The notes under the pieces are model-generated. The model was not told the DNA's origin. It ran no database searches and saw only the letters and a list, made by a program, of their open reading frames with translations. A program made the translations under genes and the position numbers. Below are positions 54,766 through 63,540 of a stretch of 64,000 nucleotides of DNA, in pieces; the first letter of the stretch is position 1; every line of letters begins with the position of its first letter. This DNA is from Cellvibrionaceae bacterium (GTDB lineage Bacteria; Pseudomonadota; Gammaproteobacteria; Pseudomonadales; Cellvibrionaceae): assembly GCA_021151525.1 (NCBI GenBank), contig JAGKXD010000011.1:1-64000 (forward strand), in the 5' to 3' direction.

Positions 54766-55191
54766 TTAACGAACAATAATGTCGCTAGACGCGAAGAAAT
54801 AAGCAATTTCACGTGCAGCTGATGCAGGAGAATCTGAACCGTGAACACAATTGCGATCCACCGCTTCAGCAAAATCTTTACGAATGGTTCCAGCAGCAGC
54901 GTTGGCAGGGTTAGTCGCACCCATCAATTCGCGGTTTGCCAGAATGGCGTTTTCGCCAGAGAGAACCTGTACTACTACAGGGCCAGAAATCATAAAATCA
55001 ACTAAACCATCAAAAAATGGACGGCCTTTGTGTTCGGCGTAGAAACCTTCAGCTTGGGCACGACTCAATTGCAGCATGCGCTGAGCAGCAATGGTTAAAC
55101 CAGCTTTTTCAAAACGGTTGACGATTTCACCAATCAAATTTCTGCTAACGGCATCGGGTTTGATGATGGAAAGAGTTTGTTCAACTGCCAT
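54766..55191 (-). CDS. ndk: Nucleoside diphosphate kinase
   Basis: 141 aa from the ATG at 55191 (MAVEQTLSIIKPD), with GGAG seven bases upstream; the frame extends to 55203 without support. The active-site His is in NCVHGSDSP near 115. It balances nucleoside triphosphate pools. The last of the der-to-ndk group before the Fe-S operon. Confidence 0.97.
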   Translation of the reverse strand: MAVEQTLSIIKPDAVSRNLIGEIVNRFEKAGLTIAAQRMLQLSRAQAEGFYAEHKGRPFFDGLVDFMISGPVVVQVLSGENAILANRELMGATNPANAAAGTIRKDFAEAVDRNCVHGSDSPASAAREIAYFFASSDIIVR

Positions 55192-55252
55192 GTGGATCTC
55201 CAAAATTAACTCAAAACGGCTTGGGTAGAATTCGCCCAGCAGCCCATAAATA

Positions 55253-55280
55253 CAAAACCCGCGATTATACGCGGGTTTGA
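55253..55280 (-). terminator. Terminator after sufE
   Basis: AAACCCGCG arm, TATAAT-containing loop, CGCGGGTTT arm and a T-rich tail, 42 bases past the sufE stop on the minus strand. The TATAAT in the loop could also serve as a -10 for ndk, but the -35 is poor. Confidence 0.7.
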
Positions 55281-55321
55281 CCGGATTTTATATGCACCAA
55301 AAGGGAAAAAATCACAGATTA

Positions 55322-55741
55322 TTAAAGACTTGCAGCGGTATCTTGAATCCGTTTCACCATTGCTTTAAGTCCGTTGCCACGGGTGGAACTCAAGTGCTGC
55401 ATGAGGTCGAGGCTGGCGAAATACGCCTCAATATCGACCGCTAAAATCTCTGCCGCCGTCTTGCCGTTGTAGGCCGCAAGAACCACGCCCAACAAGCCCT
55501 TTACGATAAAAGCATCACTATCAGCTTGGAAAAACAGGCGGTTATCGCGCATTTCATCCACCAACCATACTTGGCTTTGGCAGCCGCGCACTATGTGGTC
55601 GTCGGTGCGAAGGCTTTCATCCATGGGAGGCAGCTCTTTACCTAGATCGATGATGTACTTGTATCTATCTTCCCATGAGTCAAAAAAGCCGAGGGTATCG
55701 ACTATATCGTCGGCGCTAACATCTATACCAAACTGGATCAT
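55322..55741 (-). CDS. sufE: Cysteine desulfuration protein SufE
   Basis: 139 aa. The sulfur-accepting Cys is Cys54 in VRGCQSQVWL. SufE takes persulfide from SufS and passes it to SufBCD. It is the last gene of the iscR-led operon. Confidence 0.95.
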   Translation of the reverse strand: MIQFGIDVSADDIVDTLGFFDSWEDRYKYIIDLGKELPPMDESLRTDDHIVRGCQSQVWLVDEMRDNRLFFQADSDAFIVKGLLGVVLAAYNGKTAAEILAVDIEAYFASLDLMQHLSSTRGNGLKAMVKRIQDTAASL

Positions 55742-55806
55742 TGGGGACTTATTCCGAGGTTAAACAGGATGAATTTCATGCGGGTGGCATTATGCCTTTC
55801 AGCCCA

Positions 55807-56343
55807 TTAGAAAAACATACCTGTTTCAAGCTGAGCTTCTTCGCTCATCATGTGGCGCGCCCAAGGCGGATCGAACACCAGTTCGACTTTGACCAATTTG
55901 ACGTTGGGCACTTTGCGAACACGGTACTCGACATCGCCCACCAACACTGGTCCCATACCGCACGCGGGCGCAGTGAGGGTCATGCGGATATCGACACGCT
56001 TTTCGGCTTGATCGACCTTGACACCGTAGATCAGACCGAGATTAACCAGATCTACCGGAATTTCCGGATCAAACACACTGCCGAGCGCCTGCCAGACCTG
56101 ATCCTCATGGATTTTGTCATCAATCGGCTCGGGAAAGCTCAAGGTATCAGCTTCCAGCCCAAGTTTGTCGGCATCGGTGCCGTCTACACGCACCATCTGG
56201 CCGTGGTAGGTCACCGTATAGTTGCCACCCAAGGCCTGAGTGATGGTGACGAAAGTATCTTGCGGAATGGTGATAGGTGTTCCATCCGGCACTCGACGTG
56301 CGGGGCAGTCGGCCAGCGCAACCACCATGCGTCTTTCAGACAT
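55807..56343 (-). CDS. sufT: SufT-like MIP18-family Fe-S protein
   Basis: 178 aa from the ATG at 56343 (MSERRMVVALADCPARRVP). The frame extends into a repeat and is rejected there. The MIP18 domain is C-terminal (about 80-178), with the conserved Cys in TLTAPACGMGPVL near 135. An extra N-terminal domain of about 75 residues is typical of SufT. It helps in maturing Fe-S proteins, probably as a delivery factor. Confidence 0.88.
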   Translation of the reverse strand: MSERRMVVALADCPARRVPDGTPITIPQDTFVTITQALGGNYTVTYHGQMVRVDGTDADKLGLEADTLSFPEPIDDKIHEDQVWQALGSVFDPEIPVDLVNLGLIYGVKVDQAEKRVDIRMTLTAPACGMGPVLVGDVEYRVRKVPNVKLVKVELVFDPPWARHMMSEEAQLETGMFF

Positions 56344-56364
56344 AACAAATCTCGAATAATTGTG

Positions 56365-56471
56365 ACCCCACCCCAATCCTCCCCTTCACAGGGGAGGGAG
56401 CAAATTGCACCCCGTATTAATTGGGGAGTAAAGCCCCTCCCCCTGCGAAGGGGGGAGGTTGGGAGGGGGTG
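56365..56471. repeat. GC-rich double-hairpin repeat, family C
   Basis: Two hairpins (CCTCCCC...GGGGAGG, each half) with an overall inverted layout: ACCCCACCCC at the left, GGGAGGGGGT at the right. It fills the sufA-sufT gap inside the operon. This CCCTCCCC-type intergenic repeat occurs in many proteobacterial genomes. Confidence 0.75.
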
Positions 56472-56478
56472 CTTTTAA

Positions 56479-56841
56479 TTAACTAGCAACGCTAAAACTT
56501 TCGCCACAACCGCAGTAATCTTTTACACGCGGATTATTGAATTTTAACTGGCGATTTACACCTTCTGTGACGTAGTCAATTTCAGTACCACTTACAACAG
56601 GCAATGCAGCAGGATCGATCAAAAGCTCAGCCCCCTCGCCCAACGCCAAATGCAAATCGTCGGTCTTGCCTTCGGGCACCAAGTCCACTACGTACATCCA
56701 ACCTGTGCATCCACTTTGCTTCACGCTTAAACGCACCGCTTTGGCATCAGCGTGATTCTTGAGCTGACGCTGAAAATGCGCAGCGGCGGCGGCAGTTACT
56801 GAAACAGATTCTTGTTGCGGATTAAATGTTTCGACACTCAT
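56479..56841 (-). CDS. sufA: A-type Fe-S carrier SufA
   Basis: 120 aa from the ATG at 56841, with GGAGG seven bases upstream; an in-frame GTG at 56853 overlaps that site. The three Cys of the family are present: SGCTGW and the C-terminal CGCG pair (DYCGCGESF). It carries Fe-S clusters to targets. Between sufS and sufT in the operon. Confidence 0.93.
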   Translation of the reverse strand: MSVETFNPQQESVSVTAAAAAHFQRQLKNHADAKAVRLSVKQSGCTGWMYVVDLVPEGKTDDLHLALGEGAELLIDPAALPVVSGTEIDYVTEGVNRQLKFNNPRVKDYCGCGESFSVAS

Positions 56842-56853
56842 GGCGACCTCCAC

Positions 56854-58074
56854 TTACAACAAAAACATTTTTGCTTTTTCGATTGCCACAAACAGGCGAT
56901 CTACTTCTGCAAAAGTATTATAAAAACTAAAACTCGCACGCACAGTTCCGGGAATTTTAAATTGATCCATAATCGGTTGCGCACAGTGATTACCAGTGCG
57001 CACAGCAACGCCCTGCTTATCCAATAAGACACCAACATCAGCAGGATGTGCGCCCTTCAACATAAAACTCATTACGCTAGTTTTATTCGCCGACGTACCA
57101 ATCAATTCGATGCCATCAGTCGCACGTGCCTTGTCTTCTGCGTAAGCAAGCAAAGCTTGCTCGTGCGCAGAAGCAGCTTCGCGATCAAGATTGTTCAAAT
57201 AATCAATCGCTGCACCAAAACCAATAACGCCAGCAATATCCGGCGTACCGGCTTCAAATTTATAGGGCAACTGATTGAATGTTGTGCCCGCAAAACTCAC
57301 GATCTCAATCATCTCACCACCACCTTGGTAAGGCGGCATGGATTCTAAAATTTCGCGCTTACCGTAGAGCACACCTAAACCCGTTGGGCCAAATAATTTG
57401 TGCGCAGAGAAAACATAAAAATCACAATCCAACTTTTGAACATCTACAGCCCAATGGCTAACGGCCTGTGCGCCATCAATCAATACGTTTGCACCAACCT
57501 CATGAGCAGCAGCGATAATTTTTTCAATGGGATTAATGGAGCCCATAGCGTTGGATACATGACCAACAGAGACCATTTTCACATTTGTCGTTAACATGGA
57601 GGCGAAAGCATCCATATCAATAGTACCGGTTGAATCGACCGGAATCGCTTCAACACTTGCACCAGTTGCCTGCGCAATTAATTGCCAGGGAACAATATTG
57701 GAATGGTGCTCCATGGCCGACACTAAAATTCTATCGCCAGCCTTTAAGTTTGCTTTGCCCCAACTTGCAGCAACCAAGTTAATACTTTCAGTAGTACCGC
57801 GAGTCCAAATAACTTGCTTGGCTTCTGGTGCATTAATAAATTCTGCAATCTTGGTGCGCGCCGATTCGAATTTTACGGTGGCGCGATCTGCCAAGGCATG
57901 TGCACCGCGATGCACGTTGCTGTTGTCATTGCGGTAATAATCACTGATTGCATCTATAACTGCATTGGGCTTTTGAGTAGTGGCAGCATTATCAAGATAC
58001 ACCAATGGCTGCCCGTTGACTTCTTGATGAAGAATGGGAAAATCAGCCCGGACTTTTTCAACATCAAACGACAT
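56854..58074 (-). CDS. sufS: Cysteine desulfurase SufS (group II)
   Basis: 406 aa PLP enzyme. The Schiff-base Lys is in FSAHKLFGPTG near 226, and the active Cys is in RTGNHCAQP near 364, the short-loop arrangement of group II. It works with SufE. The start overlaps the sufD stop by one base (TAATG). The operon also carries a group I desulfurase. Confidence 0.96.
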   Translation of the reverse strand: MSFDVEKVRADFPILHQEVNGQPLVYLDNAATTQKPNAVIDAISDYYRNDNSNVHRGAHALADRATVKFESARTKIAEFINAPEAKQVIWTRGTTESINLVAASWGKANLKAGDRILVSAMEHHSNIVPWQLIAQATGASVEAIPVDSTGTIDMDAFASMLTTNVKMVSVGHVSNAMGSINPIEKIIAAAHEVGANVLIDGAQAVSHWAVDVQKLDCDFYVFSAHKLFGPTGLGVLYGKREILESMPPYQGGGEMIEIVSFAGTTFNQLPYKFEAGTPDIAGVIGFGAAIDYLNNLDREAASAHEQALLAYAEDKARATDGIELIGTSANKTSVMSFMLKGAHPADVGVLLDKQGVAVRTGNHCAQPIMDQFKIPGTVRASFSFYNTFAEVDRLFVAIEKAKMFLL

Positions 58075-59375
58075 TACTCATCCGCCATGTTTAATAAAGC
58101 TTGATCGCGGCCAAAAAGCGCGGCCAAACGCGGAAACAAATAATCATGTACGGCCACTTCTGAAATTTGCTCCAGCAGTTCGTTGATAAAGCCAAAACTC
58201 ATCATAACTTCTGCTTCAGTGCGCGATACACCGCGACTTTGCAAATAATAAAGCGCTGTAGCATTTAACTGGCTAACGGTGGCACCGTGAGCGCACTTAA
58301 CATCGTCCGCGTAAATTTCCAGCTCAGGTTTGGTATTGATTTCGGCTTTATTGGAAGTCAGCAAATTTTTGTTGCTCAACTCTGCCAAGGTTTTTTGTGC
58401 ATCTTTATGAATGTAAATGCGACCATTAAAAATCGCTTGCGCAGAATCGGCGATAATCCCGCGGAAAACTTCGCTCGTAGTGCAATGTGGCACCCAGTGC
58501 TGCACATTGCTGTGGTAATCCACCATTTGATTATTGCGCGGCAAATACACGCCTTGCAAATTCAGTTCAGCACCTTGCCCGCGATGATTGACTTGATAAT
58601 CAATGCGTTTAAGTTTACTGCCCATCGCCAAAGTAAAACCGCGTAATCTTGCATTGCGTTGCAAGTTCACATGTACTGCGCCAATGTGCTGAATATTTTC
58701 TTCTTCCAAATTCAAACGATAGTGTTGCAACTGCGCGTTATCGCCAACCACAATTTCCGTCAGCGAATTTACAAAACTGTTTTGCACATTAGCAGTGGAA
58801 ACATAATGCTCAATCATTTCTGCTTGTGCAGAATCTTGTAGCACAACCAACACACGCTGATTCACTGAAACAGCTTGCTCTTCTGGAGTAGAAACTTGCA
58901 CGAGATAAATCGGCTTCGCGAGCGTTTGATTACGTGCAACATGCACTAAAATGCCATCGTCAACCCAGGCATTATTCAAAGTCGCAAACAGGTGTTGCGG
59001 ACCATCAACAATTTTACCGAGATGCTGAACGATTAACTTTTGTTGTACATCATTCGCCTGCGAAAAACGCACAACTTCGGATGGCAGCTCGCTTGAACTA
59101 GCCGGATCAAACACACCGTTTACAAATACCAAACGGATTGCGTCAACGGCAATAAATTCAGATGCAGCATCTGCACTGACTGATTTAGCCGCCCACGCGC
59201 TTGGAATATTTTTTTGCAGCGATGCAAGTGACGTATATTTCCAATGTTCGGTTTTGCGTGTTGGCCATTTGACATTGAACCAATCATTCGCAGCTTGCGC
59301 ACGCAAGTCACCCAACCACGCGGGGCTTTGTTGCTGCGCGGCGAGCTTTAAAGCTTGTTGTTGAAAATCACTCAT
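58074..59375 (-). CDS. sufD: Fe-S scaffold subunit SufD
   Basis: 433 aa, beta-helix scaffold partner of SufB and SufC. The C-terminal half shows the typical right-handed repeats ending in CAHGATVSQL near 362 and EAEVMMSFGFINELL. It starts three bases after sufC and overlaps sufS by one base. Confidence 0.95.
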   Translation of the reverse strand: MSDFQQQALKLAAQQQSPAWLGDLRAQAANDWFNVKWPTRKTEHWKYTSLASLQKNIPSAWAAKSVSADAASEFIAVDAIRLVFVNGVFDPASSSELPSEVVRFSQANDVQQKLIVQHLGKIVDGPQHLFATLNNAWVDDGILVHVARNQTLAKPIYLVQVSTPEEQAVSVNQRVLVVLQDSAQAEMIEHYVSTANVQNSFVNSLTEIVVGDNAQLQHYRLNLEEENIQHIGAVHVNLQRNARLRGFTLAMGSKLKRIDYQVNHRGQGAELNLQGVYLPRNNQMVDYHSNVQHWVPHCTTSEVFRGIIADSAQAIFNGRIYIHKDAQKTLAELSNKNLLTSNKAEINTKPELEIYADDVKCAHGATVSQLNATALYYLQSRGVSRTEAEVMMSFGFINELLEQISEVAVHDYLFPRLAALFGRDQALLNMADE

Positions 59376-59378
59376 TGC

Positions 59379-60128
59379 TTACACAGCCTCTTCTTCAAGC
59401 CATGCGTAACCTTTTTCTTCCAGCTCTAATGCGAGCTCTTTGCCACCGGTTTTTACAATGCGACCGTTTGCAAGCACGTGCACATAATCAGGCACAATAT
59501 AATCGAGCAGACGTTGGTAGTGGGTTACCACAATAAAACTGCGATCGGGTGAGCGCATTTCGTTTACGCCGTTTGCAACAACTTGCAATGCATCAATATC
59601 CAAACCTGAGTCAGTTTCATCGAGAATGCAAAGCTTTGGCTCCAACAGCATCATTTGCATAATTTCGTTGCGCTTCTTTTCACCGCCGGAGAAACCTTCG
59701 TTCACACCGCGCTTTAAAAAAGCTGCATCCAAACTCACACGCTTGCTAGTTTCGCGTGCAAGCTTCATAAATTCAACGGCTGACAACTCTGGTTGCCCCT
59801 GGTGTTTGCGTTTTGCATCCACAGAGGCTTTTAAAAACTCCATATTGCTTACGCCGGGAATTTCTACGGGGTATTGAAATGCTAGAAATAAACCTTCGCG
59901 TGCACGCTCTTCGATTTCCAGTTCGAATAAATCTTTGCCGTTAAACTCGACAGCTCCGCCGGTGACTTCGTAACCTTCGCGACCAGAGAGCACATTACCG
60001 AGGGTACTTTTACCCGCGCCATTGGGTCCCATAATGGCGTGAACTTCACCGGGGTTGATGGTGAGATTCAAACCTTTTAGGATGTCTTTTTCTTCCACTT
60101 TGGCAAACAAATCAGTAATGCGTAACAT
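59379..60128 (-). CDS. sufC: Fe-S assembly ATPase SufC
   Basis: 249 aa ABC-type ATPase. Walker A GPNGAGKST at 34-42, signature FSGGEKKRNEI near 145, Walker B LCILDETDSG. It powers the SufBCD scaffold. It is read after sufB, with a family A repeat in the gap. Confidence 0.97.
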   Translation of the reverse strand: MLRITDLFAKVEEKDILKGLNLTINPGEVHAIMGPNGAGKSTLGNVLSGREGYEVTGGAVEFNGKDLFELEIEERAREGLFLAFQYPVEIPGVSNMEFLKASVDAKRKHQGQPELSAVEFMKLARETSKRVSLDAAFLKRGVNEGFSGGEKKRNEIMQMMLLEPKLCILDETDSGLDIDALQVVANGVNEMRSPDRSFIVVTHYQRLLDYIVPDYVHVLANGRIVKTGGKELALELEEKGYAWLEEEAV

Positions 60129-60171
60129 AAAGTTTTTAATCCGATAATTTTCAAATCAATTTCATTAAGCT

Positions 60172-60205
60172 GGGAATCGTCATCCTCGCGCAGCGGGGAA
60201 TTCGC
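60172..60205. repeat. Dispersed inverted repeat, family A, copy 5 (partial)
   Basis: Only the left arm is kept: GGGAATCGTCATCCTCGCG, then CAGCGGGGAATTCGC. It lies between sufB and sufC, inside the operon. It lacks the right arm and may be a remnant. Confidence 0.65.
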
Positions 60206-60234
60206 ATGAAGAGTTGGCGGACGAATTAAATTTT

Positions 60235-61671
60235 TTAGCCTACAGAACCTTCCAAACTTACTTCTAACAATTTGCCCGCTTCAACCGCGAATTCCATTGG
60301 CAATTCTTTAAACACTTCGCGACAGAATCCATTTACGATCATGGAGACGGCTTTTTCTGCGTCGAGGCCGCGTTGTTGGCAGAGGAATAATTGGTCGTCG
60401 CTAACTTTTGAGGTTGTGGCTTCGTGTTCGATAACGGCGGTTGGGTTTTTACTTTCGATGTAAGGGAAAGTGTGCGCGCCGCATTTATCGCCGATTAACA
60501 GCGAGTCACATTGAGTGTAATTTCTTGCGCCCTCTGCGCCGGGGTTCATACGCACTAAACCGCGATAGGCATTGGAGCTTTTGCCTGCAGAAATACCTTT
60601 GGAAATAATGGTCGAGCGAGTGTTTTTACCAATGTGAATCATCTTTGTGCCGGTGTCGGCTTGTTGATAATTATTGGTAAGCGCTACTGAATAAAATTCG
60701 CCCACGCTGTTGTCGCCACGCAAAATGCAGCTGGGGTATTTCCACGTTACTGCTGAGCCGGTCTCAACTTGCGTCCAGGAAATTTTTGCGTTGGTGTGGC
60801 ACACGCCGCGCTTGGTTACAAAGTTGTAAATACCACCCTTGCCTTCTTCGTTGCCGGGGTACCAGTTTTGTACGGTGGAATATTTAATTTCCGCGTTGTC
60901 GCAAGCAACCAATTCTACAACTGCAGCGTGCAATTGATTTTCATCGCGCATGGGCGCGGTACAGCCCTCAAGATAACTTACGTGAGAACCTTCGTCGGCA
61001 ATAATTAAGGTGCGCTCGAACTGGCCGGTGTTTTGTTCGTTGATGCGGAAGTAAGTGGACAACTCCATAGGACAACGCACGCCCTTGGGGATGTAAACAA
61101 ATGAACCGTCAGAAAATACCGCTGAGTTCAGCGCGGCGTAGTAGTTGTCTTTTTGCGGAACCACTGAGCCTATATATTTTTTTACCAGCTCAGGATATTT
61201 ATGCACTGCTTCGCTGATGGAGCAAAAAATAACGCCAACTTCCAATAGTTTTTCGCGAAAGGTCGTTACGACTGAAACCGAATCAAACACCACATCCATT
61301 GCAACACCCGCGAGCGCCGCTTGTTCGTGCAAAGGGATGCCGAGCTTTTCGTAGGTTTTTAATAACTCAGGATCGACCTCATCCAAACTTTTGGGTTTGT
61401 CGTCCATTGATTTTGGTGCGGAGTAATAAGAAACCGCCTGAAAATCTATATCATCGTATTTCACATGCGCCCATTCTGGCTCGGTCATTTCCAACCAGGC
61501 TTGATAAGCCTTTAGTCGCCATTCGAGTAGCCATTCGGGTTCGTTTTTCTTGCCAGAAATAAAACGAATCACATCTTCATTCAAACCGGGAGGTAAGGTT
61601 TCAGAAACAATGTCGGTGGTAAAACCAGCGGCATATTCTTTCTTAATGAGATGTTCAACTTGTTCAGACAT
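60235..61671 (-). CDS. sufB: Fe-S scaffold subunit SufB
   Basis: 478 aa, full family length. SufB is the main scaffold where the cluster is built. The conserved Cys region is in NCAPMRDE-like EGCTAPMRDENQLHA near 240 and the C-terminal QCDSLLIGDKCGAHTFPYIE. Its ribosome site AAGG overlaps the iscS stop. Read right after iscS. Confidence 0.96.
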   Translation of the reverse strand: MSEQVEHLIKKEYAAGFTTDIVSETLPPGLNEDVIRFISGKKNEPEWLLEWRLKAYQAWLEMTEPEWAHVKYDDIDFQAVSYYSAPKSMDDKPKSLDEVDPELLKTYEKLGIPLHEQAALAGVAMDVVFDSVSVVTTFREKLLEVGVIFCSISEAVHKYPELVKKYIGSVVPQKDNYYAALNSAVFSDGSFVYIPKGVRCPMELSTYFRINEQNTGQFERTLIIADEGSHVSYLEGCTAPMRDENQLHAAVVELVACDNAEIKYSTVQNWYPGNEEGKGGIYNFVTKRGVCHTNAKISWTQVETGSAVTWKYPSCILRGDNSVGEFYSVALTNNYQQADTGTKMIHIGKNTRSTIISKGISAGKSSNAYRGLVRMNPGAEGARNYTQCDSLLIGDKCGAHTFPYIESKNPTAVIEHEATTSKVSDDQLFLCQQRGLDAEKAVSMIVNGFCREVFKELPMEFAVEAGKLLEVSLEGSVG

Positions 61672-61680
61672 GTTTTTACC

Positions 61681-62883
61681 TTAAGCTTTTTTCAGCTTGG
61701 CGACGACACTACGAATGTGTTCAATCGCAAATTCAATTTCTTCGCGTGTGGTGTAACGCCCCACACTAAAACGCAGCGATGCTTGCGCTTGCGCATCACT
61801 TAAACCAATTGCTTTCAATACATAACTCGGTGACATGCTTGCCGAGTTGCACGCGGAGCCACTCGATACAGCCAAATCGCGCAGCGATAATAAAAGGGCT
61901 TCGCCATCGCAGCCGTTGCTTGCATCAGTCGCAAAGGCAACGTTCAAAATCCCGCTGACGGAATTTGTTGTCGAGCCATTGCGTTGCACATTTGGCAAAT
62001 CGGAAATGCCGTTCCACAATGCGTCTCGCAAATCTGCGATACGCGCTGCATCACTCACCAAATTGTGTTGCGCAATTTCTGCGGCCTCACCCATGCCGAC
62101 GCATTGGTGTGTTGCTAGTGTGCCGGAGCGCATATTGCGCTCGTGACCACCACCGTGAATTTGCGCGGCGATTTTTACATCGCCCGCACGGCGCACATAG
62201 AGTGCACCCATGCCTTTGGGGCCGTAAAATTTGTGCGCAGAGAGCGACAATAAATCTACGCCCAATTCTTTTGCATCGACTGCAATTTTGCCTGCGCTTT
62301 GCGCGGCATCGCAGTGAACCCAAATGCCCCGACTCTTGCAGAGCGCAGCAATGGCTTTGATATCGTTAATGCAACCCAACTCATTGTTGACTTGCATGAT
62401 GCTCACTAAAAAAGTGTCGTCGCGCAGAGCTGCTTGCACCACATCCAATTCAATTACACCGAATGAATTGGGTTGCACTCGCGTAACCGCAAAGCCCTGC
62501 TCTTCCAACCACGCGACAGGATCAAGCACAGCTTTGTGCTCAATCGCCGACACCACAATATGGCCGCCCATTTTATGCTGTGTGCGGTAGTGTTCTGCGG
62601 CACCTTTTAACGCGAGATTGTTCGCTTCAGTCGCCCCACTCGTCCACACAATTTCACGCGTATCTGCACCTATTAATGCCGCAACCTGCGCGCGTGCATT
62701 TTCTACCGCCTCTTCTGCCTGCCATCCCAACAAATGTGAGCGGGATGCAGGGTTCGCAAAATTGCCTTCGAGCGTTAAACACTCCGCCATCTTCGCGGCC
62801 ACTTGCGGGGCTACCGGCGTGGTGGCGGCATAATCCAGATAGACTGGTTTACGAAAGGATGTGGCTGGGGGATTAAGAGTCAC
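61681..62883 (-). CDS. iscS: Group I cysteine desulfurase (IscS-like)
   Basis: 400 aa from a GTG start (MTLNPPATSFRKPVYLDYAATTPV) with GAG seven bases upstream. The PLP-Lys is in SLSAHKFYGPKGMG near 214, and the active Cys is in SSGSACNSAS near 336, the long-loop arrangement of group I. It supplies sulfur for Fe-S clusters and thio-tRNA. It sits between iscR and sufB, so this operon encodes two desulfurases. Confidence 0.92.
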   Translation of the reverse strand: MTLNPPATSFRKPVYLDYAATTPVAPQVAAKMAECLTLEGNFANPASRSHLLGWQAEEAVENARAQVAALIGADTREIVWTSGATEANNLALKGAAEHYRTQHKMGGHIVVSAIEHKAVLDPVAWLEEQGFAVTRVQPNSFGVIELDVVQAALRDDTFLVSIMQVNNELGCINDIKAIAALCKSRGIWVHCDAAQSAGKIAVDAKELGVDLLSLSAHKFYGPKGMGALYVRRAGDVKIAAQIHGGGHERNMRSGTLATHQCVGMGEAAEIAQHNLVSDAARIADLRDALWNGISDLPNVQRNGSTTNSVSGILNVAFATDASNGCDGEALLLSLRDLAVSSGSACNSASMSPSYVLKAIGLSDAQAQASLRFSVGRYTTREEIEFAIEHIRSVVAKLKKA

Positions 62884-62911
62884 TCGTGATCTCGAACAAT
62901 AAATTCAATAC

Positions 62912-63400
62912 TTACACTATTTCACTGAGGGCAATATGGTTTTCTGGCTTCACGCCTTGCTGAAGACGCAAATCCTGACGCTCTCTGACGGCCTGAATAT
63001 CGCCGCGCGCTACCAAATCCGCCAAGCTGATACTGCTTAAAAATTGGTGGATCTGCTCACTCAAACTTTCCCACAAATGATGGGTTAAGCAGACCTCGCC
63101 CTCATGACAGTTGCCCTTGCCTTCACAACGGGTTGCATCCAGAGACTCGCTTACCGCATCAACAACCTGAGCGACTGAAATATCTACCGTATTTCCCAAC
63201 AGACGATAACCGCCACCAGGGCCTCGCACACTTTGCACAAGATTGCACTGACGTAAACGGGCAAATAGCTGTTCAAGGTAAGACAAGGAAATCCCCTGCC
63301 GGGCAGATATATCCGCCAGACTCACTGGCCCATGCTCAGTGTGCAGAGCTAAATCTAGCATGGCGGTCACGGCATAACGCCCTTTAGTGGTGAGTCTCAT
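62912..63400 (-). CDS. iscR: Fe-S responsive regulator IscR
   Basis: 162 aa, Rrf2 family. Winged HTH at 1-75. The 2Fe-2S ligands are Cys92, Cys98, Cys104 and His107, the same numbers as in E. coli IscR. The holo-form represses its own operon. An AGGG site is eight bases before the ATG. A type-1 binding site lies upstream. It leads the iscS-suf operon. Confidence 0.96.
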   Translation of the reverse strand: MRLTTKGRYAVTAMLDLALHTEHGPVSLADISARQGISLSYLEQLFARLRQCNLVQSVRGPGGGYRLLGNTVDISVAQVVDAVSESLDATRCEGKGNCHEGEVCLTHHLWESLSEQIHQFLSSISLADLVARGDIQAVRERQDLRLQQGVKPENHIALSEIV

Positions 63401-63431
63401 AGAAAAACCCTGTAAGGTATAAACGAGGCTT

Positions 63432-63456
63432 ATATCCTACCATTTTACTCAACTAT
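63432..63456 (-). promoter_or_regulatory. Probable IscR type-1 binding site
   Basis: A 25-base site, read on the minus strand, with ends ATA and TAT, TTGAGT in the left half and GGTAGG in the right, matching the spaced dyad of type-1 sites. It ends 32 bases before the iscR ATG and overlaps the promoter area, so it should allow autorepression. Confidence 0.72.
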
Positions 63457-63540
63457 TAGCTGTTTTCCAACGCTTAATGCGACAAAGACTCGCTTGGAAG
63501 ATATTTTTGCCGGCAATTGCAGGCAACTTGCCCCTATTGA

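Noticed and set aside
55261..55275. TATAAT in the sufE terminator loop as an ndk promoter
   Set aside because: No acceptable -35 at the right spacing; kept only as a remark on the terminator.
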